A program made the position numbers and the translations under genes. Below are positions 22,501-30,558 of a stretch of DNA of 64,000 nucleotides, one piece after another. Each line of letters opens with the position of its first letter. Positions within the stretch are counted from its first letter, which is position 1. The notes below the pieces were generated by a model. The model was not told where the DNA came from. It ran no database searches and saw only the letters and a program-made list of their open reading frames with translations. This DNA comes from Cryptomeria japonica (Eukaryota; Streptophyta; Pinopsida; Cupressales; Cupressaceae), in assembly GCF_030272615.1 (NCBI RefSeq), contig NC_081410.1:227078915-227142914 (forward strand), read 5' to 3'.

Positions 22501-25139
22501 TTTTAGAGGATTATGTTGATGATATTTTGGCCAAATCCTTTCTTCGCATAGATCATATTAAAATCCTTCGTCAAATCTTTGAAAGAATTCGTAAATATCA
22601 CATGCGCTTGAATCCCCGCAAATGTGTTTTTGGTGTGGATAGTGGAAAACTATTAGGGTTCATAGTTTCGCATCGTGGGATTGAGGTGGATACTAAGAAA
22701 ATAGATGCTATTGTCAACATGCCACCTCCTAGAAATGTGTCTCAACTTAAAAGCTTACAAGGAAAGATTCAAGCTATTCGTAGGTTTGTGTCTCAGCTTG
22801 CGGATAGCACCTTTCCTTTTACTCAACTTCTTAAAAAGGATATCACTTTTCAATGGAATGAGGATTGTCAGCAAGCATTTGAAGATTTAAAAGTGTATTT
22901 GGCTAGTCCTCCTATTCTTCAACCTGCCGAACCTTCTAAACCCTTCCTTCTGTATACAGCTGCTTCCTCTCATGCTCTCGCAACATTGTTGGCACAACAT
23001 GATAAAGATGGTAAGGAATGTCCGGTTTATTACATAAGTCGTACCTTACCCGATTATGAGACCCGATATTCTGCAATAGAAAGACAATGCTTGGCCTTGG
23101 TATTTGCGACTCAGAAATTGAGACATTATCTTTTAAATTCAGAAGTCCATGTCATGGTAAAGTTTGATCCTTTGAAGCATCTTTTCTCTAAAACTGATTT
23201 ATCAGGACATCTAGCTAAGTGGGTTATGATGTTAATTGAATTTGACCTTAAATTTGTTTCACAAAGAGCAATTAAAGGACAAGCGTTGACCGATCACTTA
23301 GTTGAGGCCCCTTCACCTTTCTCCTTCCCTAACCCTGAGTCCTTTCCTGATGACTTCATTTTTTCTATAGAGAAAGATGAAACTTGGGAGTTATACTTTG
23401 ATGGCTCTAAGTGTCGTACGGGATCGGGGGCAGGTGTTGTTATGATTTCTCCTACAAAGAAACCTATTCCCTTATCCTATCGTCTAAATTTCCTATGTAC
23501 CAATAACATTGCTGAGTATGAGGCTCTTATAGTGGGAATAAAAGCAGCCTTAGCTCTGAATATAAAACACATACATATCTATGGAGATTCGCAATTGATT
23601 ATAAGACAAGTAACAGGAATATATCAAGCCAAACGAGACAAATTATCACAATATAAAGACCTTGCTATCTCTTTATTACAAAATTTTGATTCTTATACTA
23701 TGGAACCCGTTCCTCGAAAAGATAATCGACATGCGGATGCAATGGCATGTGTGGCTTCTCTTGTATCTTTAGAGGACCCTGTGGTTGATCTTAAATTTGT
23801 TATTCACAACCTTATTTCTCCAGCTATTGTAGACGATTCTAGCTTGGTAACATGTTGTGATTTTATAGACTCAGATGAATGGTACTCGCATATCGTAAGA
23901 TATTTGACCGATGGTACCTTTCCTGATTCCGCTAATAGGAACACTAGGGCTAGAATCCGCAAGCTGTCTGCTAGGTATATCATTCTTTCTAATGTCCTTT
24001 ACCGAAGGGGTTATGATGGTCTTCTCCTTCGTTGTCTTAACAAGTCGGAAATCCCTGTTGCTCTTGAAGAGGCACATTCAAGTGCCTGTGGGGGGCATTT
24101 TGGGGGAAAATCCTTGGTTCATAGATTGCTTCGTATGGGATACTATTGGCAAACTATGCAAAAGGATTCCTTTTCATTTGTTAAAAAATGTCATCAATGT
24201 CAACAACACAATAATCTGATTCATGCTCCTGCCCAAGAACTCTGTTCTCAAGTAGCTTCTTGGCCTTTTTCCGCATGGGGTTTGGATCTTATTGGTAAAA
24301 TCTCTCCTCCTTCATCTCAAGGACACACCTTCATTATAACCGCAACAGATTACTTTACGAAGTGGGTAGAAGCTATTCCCCTTCGCTCTACCACTGCTGA
24401 AGTGATTTGTCAATTTCTTCTAGAAAACATCATTTCTCGATTCGGGATACCTTCTACTATTATCTCAGATAATGGGACATCGTTTAAGAACAAGGATGTG
24501 AAGAAATTCCTCGAGAAGTATCATATCAAACATCGATTTTCTACACCATACTATCCTCAGTCAAATGGTCAAGCCGAATCATCCAATAAGATAATTGAAC
24601 AAATTCTTCGCAAAACCGTGAATAAGCATGGTAAGGATTGGAGTAACCAGCTAATCTATGCTCTTTGGGCCTACCGAACGAGTGTACGAATTGCTACGGG
24701 AACTACTCCTTATAATCTTGTTTATGGTGCTGATGCTATTATGCCCTTAGAATTAGAGATTCCATCACTTAGGGTTTCTCTCAAAGGTATAATAGATGAT
24801 GACTCTTATAGAGAACAACGACTTCAACAGCTTGAGATGCTTGATGAACAGCGTATAAACGCTCTTGAGCATATTCAAGCGTATCACAAAACTCTACAAC
24901 GAAGCTATAATGATAAGGTTATTCAACGTTCCTTCTCAGTAGGTGACTTAGTCCTTTATGAGAGTCAGCGCAATGTGAATGCCTTACCTGCAGAAAAGGG
25001 AAAATTCAGTCCTAATTGGCTTGGACCATACATCGTTATTGAGGATTATGGATCAGGTGCTTACAAAATAGCGGATGTAGACGGTACGCCTCTTAAAGAA
25101 CCTATAAATGCTATGCACTTGCGTAGATATTATGCTTAA
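19575..25139 (+). CDS. pol: Element B Pol polyprotein (PR, G-patch, RT, RH, aRH, INT)
   Basis: One uninterrupted frame of 1,854 codons from the ATG at 19,575; upstream in-frame codons have only a TTG. Residues 1-270 are an unrecognised acidic leader with three VQG-centred repeats, with neither capsid nor zinc knuckle. Retropepsin at about 330-440 has TLVDNGSGLNV and LLGRPWIHG; the catalytic loop is DNG instead of DTG/DSG, a variant of this lineage. A G-patch-like segment lies near 606-655. RT at about 830-990 has CTDFWDLNKA and YVDD at 980-983. The first RNase H (about 1,118-1,205) has lost its first Asp (YTAAS). The second (about 1,270-1,395) keeps all four acids (YFDGS, AEYEAL, GDSQL, HADAMA). 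Integrase has HHCC, then D, D-35-E (GLD, SDNG, QAES) and a GPY/F-type module. No chromodomain. It looks enzymatically competent, but without Gag it would need particles supplied in trans. Confidence 0.95.
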   Translation: MSDFYLQNVHAFDDYYEYSQDELDEALDEFLNPKDAKPSFYQKLINLVTMPFRCDEKDKSNDSSQGYIPIHSSTKSSNMVVFNNPLYEEMSPFESKDKPFNRYDHALLDDALDDFVALSKSLNKNKTSKLVNMINLNEHKKPLFEVQGAYPSPTFQVSKSPLLTVQGGYDHDSFRTPNKPIITVQGRKPISPYNYAKQITRESYHAVAHTYHTRNNRQPSPPPVIPVSLPNPQPILPQAPRISQVLSKEYDLIEQLKVTPAKISLWDLIQTSSAHHGMLQDALKDLNVPPPNTSSNVASLVNSVMNPKAQIVFTQDELPTSEIKHQYDPLMIVVIMKDTAIRRTLVDNGSGLNVCSINLLHKMNVDTSLIEPDSRPIRGFDNVAKTSLGTITLPITVGPVTLPTPIHVMLGNLTYNLLLGRPWIHGMQAVPSTLHRQVKFIYNNKTYTLIGDTNFQACLQTSTSKGGSSKPSSSSDESLNKIPIGESSLSDDQNSLDESGALGEDSSRLETTHKKDFDPGKILEDDDWGSLDFNPTFVGEYKVPSREIKVEKKEEAENHKVEKKESTSPESMSNNFVAASQTSPPHISNYEEFDSLSYEKPPSLPEMANRYGRGFRIFAKHGYHGKGCGAHEQGIRVPLETNFHNYAFGLGFNPCKHTKASKRPCISVNAISTSLSIQHPEYIDGDPSCACALDVFPTDDALAEFLGAYDTLPRYHHNRGLPYCLNTEAYFGKEIDNDEIVKEFPQLKDTPQQSNLLISDTTDVKMDPCNKEKVIKIGKCLDEEEQKQYEELLHEFPEIFAWAYSDMPGIDPKIITHNIVLVPDAKPVKQKIQKMNPKVALLVKAEIEKLLEAGFIRPIDYSPWISNIVAVAKPDNKIRMCTDFWDLNKASLKDDFPLPNIDMIVDSTAGHALLSFMDGFSGYNQIFINPQDQFKIAFTTPWGTFCWIMMPFGLKNAGATYQRAMTLIFHDYIHKILEDYVDDILAKSFLRIDHIKILRQIFERIRKYHMRLNPRKCVFGVDSGKLLGFIVSHRGIEVDTKKIDAIVNMPPPRNVSQLKSLQGKIQAIRRFVSQLADSTFPFTQLLKKDITFQWNEDCQQAFEDLKVYLASPPILQPAEPSKPFLLYTAASSHALATLLAQHDKDGKECPVYYISRTLPDYETRYSAIERQCLALVFATQKLRHYLLNSEVHVMVKFDPLKHLFSKTDLSGHLAKWVMMLIEFDLKFVSQRAIKGQALTDHLVEAPSPFSFPNPESFPDDFIFSIEKDETWELYFDGSKCRTGSGAGVVMISPTKKPIPLSYRLNFLCTNNIAEYEALIVGIKAALALNIKHIHIYGDSQLIIRQVTGIYQAKRDKLSQYKDLAISLLQNFDSYTMEPVPRKDNRHADAMACVASLVSLEDPVVDLKFVIHNLISPAIVDDSSLVTCCDFIDSDEWYSHIVRYLTDGTFPDSANRNTRARIRKLSARYIILSNVLYRRGYDGLLLRCLNKSEIPVALEEAHSSACGGHFGGKSLVHRLLRMGYYWQTMQKDSFSFVKKCHQCQQHNNLIHAPAQELCSQVASWPFSAWGLDLIGKISPPSSQGHTFIITATDYFTKWVEAIPLRSTTAEVICQFLLENIISRFGIPSTIISDNGTSFKNKDVKKFLEKYHIKHRFSTPYYPQSNGQAESSNKIIEQILRKTVNKHGKDWSNQLIYALWAYRTSVRIATGTTPYNLVYGADAIMPLELEIPSLRVSLKGIIDDDSYREQRLQQLEMLDEQRINALEHIQAYHKTLQRSYNDKVIQRSFSVGDLVLYESQRNVNALPAEKGKFSPNWLGPYIVIEDYGSGAYKIADVDGTPLKEPINAMHLRRYYA

Positions 25140-25746
25140 TTCTTCATTCCTTATTTATCTTCTTTTCAATTCTTCAAACATTGGATAATATGTTAGTGTC
25201 TCTTAATTAAAGCAAAATAGAATTAAATGTTATGATGTTTAATCTATATTGCTTCATTCCTGACAAGCGTGTCTTCCTACTTTATGGTTTGTCTTGAATT
25301 CATTTATGTAAATTGTGAAAGATTTACATTCCATTATGCTAGCATATTATACAGTGTCTTTATGTGTTAAGTAGAATCGTATCATGTTGTGTTTAAATTC
25401 AAAATTAAATCACATTAGTTATATGATTCTTAGACTTAATGCATATCTCTTCCCTATCATCAATGTAGTACTTGATTAAATATTTAATTAAGTCACACAT
25501 GTATCAATTTAATCATGGAGCATTGAGAAATCAATCACATGGAAATTAAATTTTGAACATACATGTACATTTACCAGATGTATTAGATTTAATCAAAGCA
25601 AAACATACATTGTTTTAAGCATTAAAGATAACACATTTGAGACAAAAGAGAAGCATGTATATATACATATATATATATATGTGTGGATCGTATACAAATA
25701 TAGGTCACTATACATCCAAAAATGTGACCTCTCCTACATCATAAAA
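25140..25746. other. Spacer between pol and the antisense gene
   Basis: AT-rich, no gene. It would contain the 3' ends of both convergent transcripts. An (AT)n-like stretch lies at about 25,655-25,682. No clear terminator or polyadenylation motif could be singled out. Confidence 0.6.
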
Positions 25747-25941
25747 TCATCTCCTATCCCTAGGGCTAGTGGCTGGAGAATGTCGACTGGACGCTCCCTC
25801 CTGATCTGGCCGTGAAGGTGGACCCATGGGTGTGTAGCACGATACAGATCGTGAGTGACTCCGAGAGGAACTCCTACGATCTCTATCCATAAGGATCGCG
25901 CGATAGGTGGTACCCTCGGTCTGAGCCGCTGCTAGATCTCG

Positions 25942-26025
25942 CCGCGCCTGCTGGAGGTCCTCTGATAGGACTCTCTCTCTCTGTCGCGCCTGCTGGAGGT
26001 CCTCTGATAGGACTCTCTCTCTCTC
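25942..26025 (-). repeat. 42-base tandem duplication in exon 3 of the PMD gene
   Basis: Two near-identical 42-base units encode a repeated 14-residue coiled-coil segment (RERVLSEDLQQAR plus one residue). The length is a multiple of three, so the frame is kept. Confidence 0.85.
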
Positions 26026-26189
26026 CCTCCATATATCTACCTGTACTCGGAATGGGAAAAACAAATCCTCATGCCGACCCGCGTTCCCCTGAGGCCTATA
26101 GGCAATCTGTGAGGAACTGGGGATCTGTGCTATCGTGGAAATATCTGTCATTGCCTGCTGAATCAAGGAATGCCACTCCTGCACATTAG

Positions 26190-26269
26190 CTGTGGTAGTA
26201 GAACAGATTTTTTGTTAGTACCATTCTATATCATCAAAACATCAATCAATCAATATAAACCTACTATAC
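26190..26269 (-). other. Intron 2 of the antisense PMD gene
   Basis: Donor CCAG|GTATAG at 26,270/26,269; acceptor CTACTACCACAG|CT at 26,190/26,189. It is 80 bases with a perfect TACTAAC branch-point box followed by a pyrimidine-rich stretch. Phases match: a split GCT codon joins GDP to NVQEWHS. Confidence 0.88.
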
Positions 26270-27918
26270 CTGGATCTCCCTCACGCCAGTAGGGATCATG
26301 ATATGGTAGTATCTGTGCCTGGGAACCGCTAGGCTCCCCTCGCTTGAATAATCTATCCACGATGGGTGTAGGCTGGACGGTACTAGGGACAGGCCTCCGT
26401 ATCGCCTCATGTTCCCCCTGTTGGGGAATAAGAGGTGGATCTAGTGCTATGGTATCGTCTCCTGAATGGTGGGGAGCTGCATCCGACTCCTCCTCATCAT
26501 CTCTATCCTCCTCCTCGTCGTCCTCGTCGTCATCCTCATCCTCGTCCTCATCCGCATCATCACCTGCATCTCCCTCGTCCTCCTCTCTATCTGTATCCTC
26601 CTCCTCTTCCTCGGCACTGGGCTGATCGCCTGTAGGTGGATCAGGATCTCCCGCCTCCTCATGACCCTCTCCCTCCTCTGGCTCCTCTGACCTGGATCCC
26701 TGCTCCTCGTCTTGGTCTCCATGTCTCCATGGGCCCGGATAGCCTGTCGGATGATCTGGTGGAAAGATAGGACCTGGATATGATCTCATAAACCATGAGA
26801 CGTACCTCCGCTATGCTCCAGGCTCTGCAGAGTAGTCAGTGACTACATCCTGATCAGATCCCTCTAAGTCTGTAGTCTCGATGTCATCTATCGTCGGTCT
26901 CGCTACTGCTCTAGGTCTGGGAAGGACCCACGAGTGTCGAGTATAGATGGGCACATCGGTTGGAACACACTGCTCTAGTCCGAACTGCCTCTGTACTCGG
27001 TCAAAGTAGAAAGGGACTATGATGTGTGCATATCGTCCCCGCAGTAGGCGGTTCCTCTGTAGGCATGCTAACTGTCTCTCCATACCATCCCATCTGTGCA
27101 TCCGTAGGTAAGGTCTCCACACTGTCACCTCGGCTGTCACTCTGTCAAAAATCACTCTCCAATATAATAAATCTCCAAATCTCCACTCGCTAGTAAGTGG
27201 ATAAGGGAACACCCTAGGTCGCTCACTCGCTGTACTCAGCAGAAAGCCGACGGGCCTGGTGCATGTGAAGTGCTCTAAAATCCACACCTGCAGAAGTGTG
27301 CATGTCATCAAACTGCAACCCTGTCCAAATACGTACTCCTCAAGGTCGTGATAGAGATGCACAAGCATACTCCGACCCCAAGCATACACTCTCCTGTGTC
27401 TCTCCATCGCTCTGATACACCATGTGAGACCCCCATGCATGTGCGTGCCTCGCCCATTAGGGCAGACGGCTAGTGCTATGATGGCTATCATAAGGCGTCT
27501 CAGAAGGGGTACCTCCCCTGTAGGATGTAAGAGCCAGCTGACCATGATGCGACCTCTCGTCTCGCTCGACATGACTCTCCCTATGCAATACACCTGCTCT
27601 CTCTGATGATCCTCCGCTGACCGATCGGTCGCGTATGTAACAATCGCTCCTCTGATAGGCAGACGAAGTATACGGTACACATCCTCGAGTGTGACTGTCA
27701 GCTCTCCTACTGGAAGGTGAAACGTGCATGTGTCAGGATCCCATCGCTCCATCAATGCCATCAGCATCGCAGGATGGAACCGAATGGCCGACATGAGGAT
27801 CACATACCACAATCCCACAATCGACAGTGTGTCTCTCTCTGACTGAGTAAGCCGCGGAATTTGATCTCGTAAACTGCGAAGAATATGTCTCGTTGTATGT
27901 TCTCTCATGTACGGAAAG

Positions 27919-28194
27919 CCCTGCAACACAAAAACATACTCATATACAGTACTCAATCATCAAAATCGCTAATGCAAACTGTCGAACATCGTGTGCTAGT
28001 CCTGAAACCCCTCGCCAGGCCCTGATTGGGGACCATAGTGTCCTGTCAGGGACCATGGCGCCCTGTCAGGGACCAGGGCGCCCCACAGGGACCATGGCGC
28101 CCTGGGTGGGCCCCGGTCAGCCTTCAGGGCCGCATACGATCACAGAAAAGTCAAACATGCGAAAAATCAAAACTCAAACATTCAGTCAACTCAC
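27919..28194 (-). other. Intron 1 of the antisense PMD gene
   Basis: Donor GACGAG|GTGAGT at 28,195/28,194; acceptor TTTTTGTGTTGCAG|GGC at 27,919/27,918. It is 276 bases, phase 0 on both sides. The inside carries a GC-rich minisatellite (28,025-28,115) with GGACCATGGCGCCC-type units. Confidence 0.8.
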
Positions 28195-28356
28195 CTCGTC
28201 CAGTGGCTCGTCGTCGATCACGGCCTGGCGCAGGATCTCAACCCTCGTGGGACGCTCCGGTCGTCATGAAGGCATGATGATGGGTATGTGGGCTCCGCTG
28301 CACTGAATAGTATTCTGAAATCAACAAAGTGACGAATACAAGGGTCACTTTCGAGG

Positions 28357-28362
28357 TATATA
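28357..28362 (-). promoter_or_regulatory. TATA-like box for the antisense PMD gene
   Basis: On the minus strand GAGAGTATATACCTCG lies about 82 bases before the exon 1 ATG, a sensible promoter distance. It would make the gene independent of the LTR promoters. This is sequence resemblance only. Confidence 0.4.
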
Positions 28363-28842
28363 CTCTCGTTTGCTTATTCTTACTTTTTGAAACCCTAATT
28401 TTCCTCTACCATTCATTTTATCATAACTTGGGTTTGGGAGATGCGATTTTCGAGCCGTTTGTTGCGTTGGAATCATATTTTCCTTCCCCTACTCTTGGGA
28501 TGTTCCAAAAAGTGCTCTGATGAAGCCTATTTAGTGAACACCCCTCATCAATACTACCTTACACAATTTGTCGTAAGTAAACATGCTACCCTGTTTCACC
28601 TCCCTAATAAGCAAGTCGAAACAGGGGGGGGCATATAGCTACTCACAGATTTCATCACTTTCCCTAGTAAGCATTAGGTGATTTTGTGATCTAATGTGTG
28701 TTTTGTAGGGTGCGGTTCCTAACTGTGTACTGCAGATGCCGCTGGGGGCTTCGTCCGACAACTTATGGATATATCCTTTTTCAAATAATGTTTACTTTCT
28801 GTACTTTAGCTTGCATATGCACGTAGTACTCATATGACCGCT

Positions 28843-28857
28843 AAAGTGGGGGCTAAA
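28843..28857 (+). promoter_or_regulatory. Polypurine tract of element B
   Basis: AAAGTGGGGGCTAAA directly precedes the 3' LTR start TGTAGTG. It primes plus-strand DNA synthesis. Confidence 0.85.
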
Positions 28858-30519
28858 TGTAGTGTCGTAAATTGTACGCACTCGCTAGGGTGGTACAATT
28901 TCACACCTAGTTTAGCACCCGCCTTAGTGCATTTTACATTCTGCATTGCATTTCTCCTTTAGCACTTAATTAATCAAATTAATTAGGTCTAAGGTCCTAT
29001 TTCATCATTCTCTACATCATCAAGTTGGGCCCTTTCACTAAAGCGCGCCCTTCGCATTTTATTCCTCCAATACATCACTCAATTAAAAACCCTAATTAGG
29101 CCCTATTCTGAGCTTGGGGGCTTGATTTCGGGGGTCAAAACATCTCGAAATCACCTGTAACTTCGGGATTCTCTCTAAAATCATCATATCCGACGACCCT
29201 GAAAATTTGGTGAAAAGTTGTCGGGACCATGGTGCCCGGAGTGTAACATGGTCCCGGACATTTTTCCCGAAATTTTAGGAGCGTGATCCAATCATAAAAT
29301 AAAGCTTAACCCCAAGAAATTGGTGGGATATTCAATCTCTAGGTCGGCCAAAATATGAATTTATGATCTAGGGTTTCCTACATAAGAGCTCTCTTTCTTC
29401 ATTTGGAAGGATCCGAATTTTGTTTTCAGGAACTTCATATGCAGCGAAAGGGCAGATCTTTGAAGACTTCAACATCTTACAACATCTTTCTATCAAGCAT
29501 CTATCAAATTCATTCATCCACTTAGGGCTTGGAAGACATTGAAGAACAATAGGAGATTACCGACTGAAGATTGGCTTGTACTCCTCCCTTGAGGGTTGGG
29601 TATGATTTCATATTGTTTTCATGTCTTTACATAAGCTTCAATACATCATTTATTCATGCTTTAGATCACTTTGCATCTTGATTTAGAGCATTTACGTTAT
29701 CATTTACAAGCAATTAGGGTTTACTTTCTAGGTTGCTCTAGTTTGCTTTCTTGCATTTTAGGACCTTGCACACACACTAGGTCTGCACACACAATACATT
29801 TTACAAAACAACTTGGCTATTCGTGGAGGTGGAAATCACCGAAGCGGGGGTTTGACTAAGGCAAAACCCTATATAGCCGCCCATACACCCTTTTCTAGAT
29901 ATCACTGCAGGTTTCGGGATTCAGACGACGCCGCGGGATACAGATCCGGAGAGAGAAGGTCGAGACAGCACTCTGTATCAAATTGCAGAGCAGAAGACTG
30001 GGACAGGGGCGCTAGGCGCCCTGGTCCTGCCAGGACAGGGGTGCTGGGTGCCCTGGTCCCTGGGACAGAGGCGCTGGGCACCCTGGTCCTCCGGACAGAC
30101 AGTTTGCAGACAGCTTTCCGACAGTGTTCCAGAGTGCAGAATAGCAGTTTCCGGTGTAGTTTTCAGGACAGTGGCGCCCGCGCCCCCGTCCCGAACATTT
30201 TCAGTCCGATTTTGACTCCGGGTACACATCTGCATTCTTATTTCATCCTTGTATTTACAGATGTTCATTGTTTAATCTCAATTCTGCAATCTTGTTATTA
30301 GTTCATACTTGCATTTTGGGATTAGGGTTTGAACTTGCATTACTTGATCTTACAATTTCAACAAGGGAATAGAAATCGTAATAGATATCCCGTGGCTCTC
30401 TCTTTCACAAAAAGAAGTAGCCAATTGTGCGATATCTCTAGGCTCTTTCGTATTCCGTAATGTGTGTCAAAAGGTAGGATTAGGGCATGTTAACCTAGTC
30501 TCGCTTTTTCCCCCACACA
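28858..30519 (+). mobile_element. 3' LTR of element B
   Basis: 1,662 bases, colinear with the 5' LTR without net indels. About 35 substitutions were counted by eye, mostly C/T and G/A. Followed by the AGTTC target duplication. Confidence 0.95.
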
Positions 30520-30533
30520 AGTTCATCAGAAAT

Positions 30534-30558
30534 CTTTGTCGAAAAATGCACCCAAATG
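30534..30558. repeat. Right arm of the inverted repeat split by element B
   Basis: CTTTGTCGAAAAATGCACCC followed by AAATG pairs with 17,680-17,702. See that entry. Confidence 0.55.

Larger units (their letters stand above)
25747..28275 (-). pseudogene. Antisense three-exon plant mobile domain (PMD) gene carried by element B
   Basis: Minus-strand gene between pol and the 3' LTR. Exon 1 (28,275-28,195) starts ATGCCTTCA. Exon 2 (27,918-26,270) holds the PMD (CTFHLPVGELTVTLEDVYRI followed by LRLP) and a long acidic Glu/Asp tract. Exon 3 (26,189-25,747) encodes a coiled coil with a duplicated RERVLSEDLQQAR unit and an Arg/Ser-rich tail. Both introns have GT-AG ends, and the frame continues across both. 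Only two in-frame stops are seen: TGA at codon 4 (28,266-28,264; one step from CGA) and TAG at 26,813-26,811, after which the same frame resumes with RRYVSWF. PMD proteins of plants (MAIN/MAIL1) act in the nucleus in development and transposon silencing; the role here is unknown. Without the stops the product would be about 740 residues. The exon model is a prediction from sequence alone. Confidence 0.85.
17746..30519 (+). mobile_element. Element B: complete Tat-type LTR retrotransposon without gag, with antisense PMD gene
   Basis: The boundaries are firm: both LTRs are 1,662 bases, begin TGTAG and end CACACA, and are flanked by identical AGTTC (17,741-17,745 and 30,520-30,524). Order: 5' LTR, primer site, a single PR-RT-RH-aRH-INT polyprotein, spacer, antisense three-exon PMD gene, polypurine tract, 3' LTR. 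By hand count the LTRs differ at about 35 positions (about 2%), mostly transitions, so the insertion is fairly recent by plant standards. Only about 0.15 kb separates the primer site from the polyprotein start, leaving no room for a gag gene. The two adjacent RNase H domains and the lack of a chromodomain place it in the Tat group. Confidence 0.93.

Noticed and set aside
26344-26722. Ser-rich, His/Pro-rich and Arg/Met-rich open stretches
   Set aside because: Shadows of the acidic Glu/Asp tract of the antisense PMD gene in other frames.
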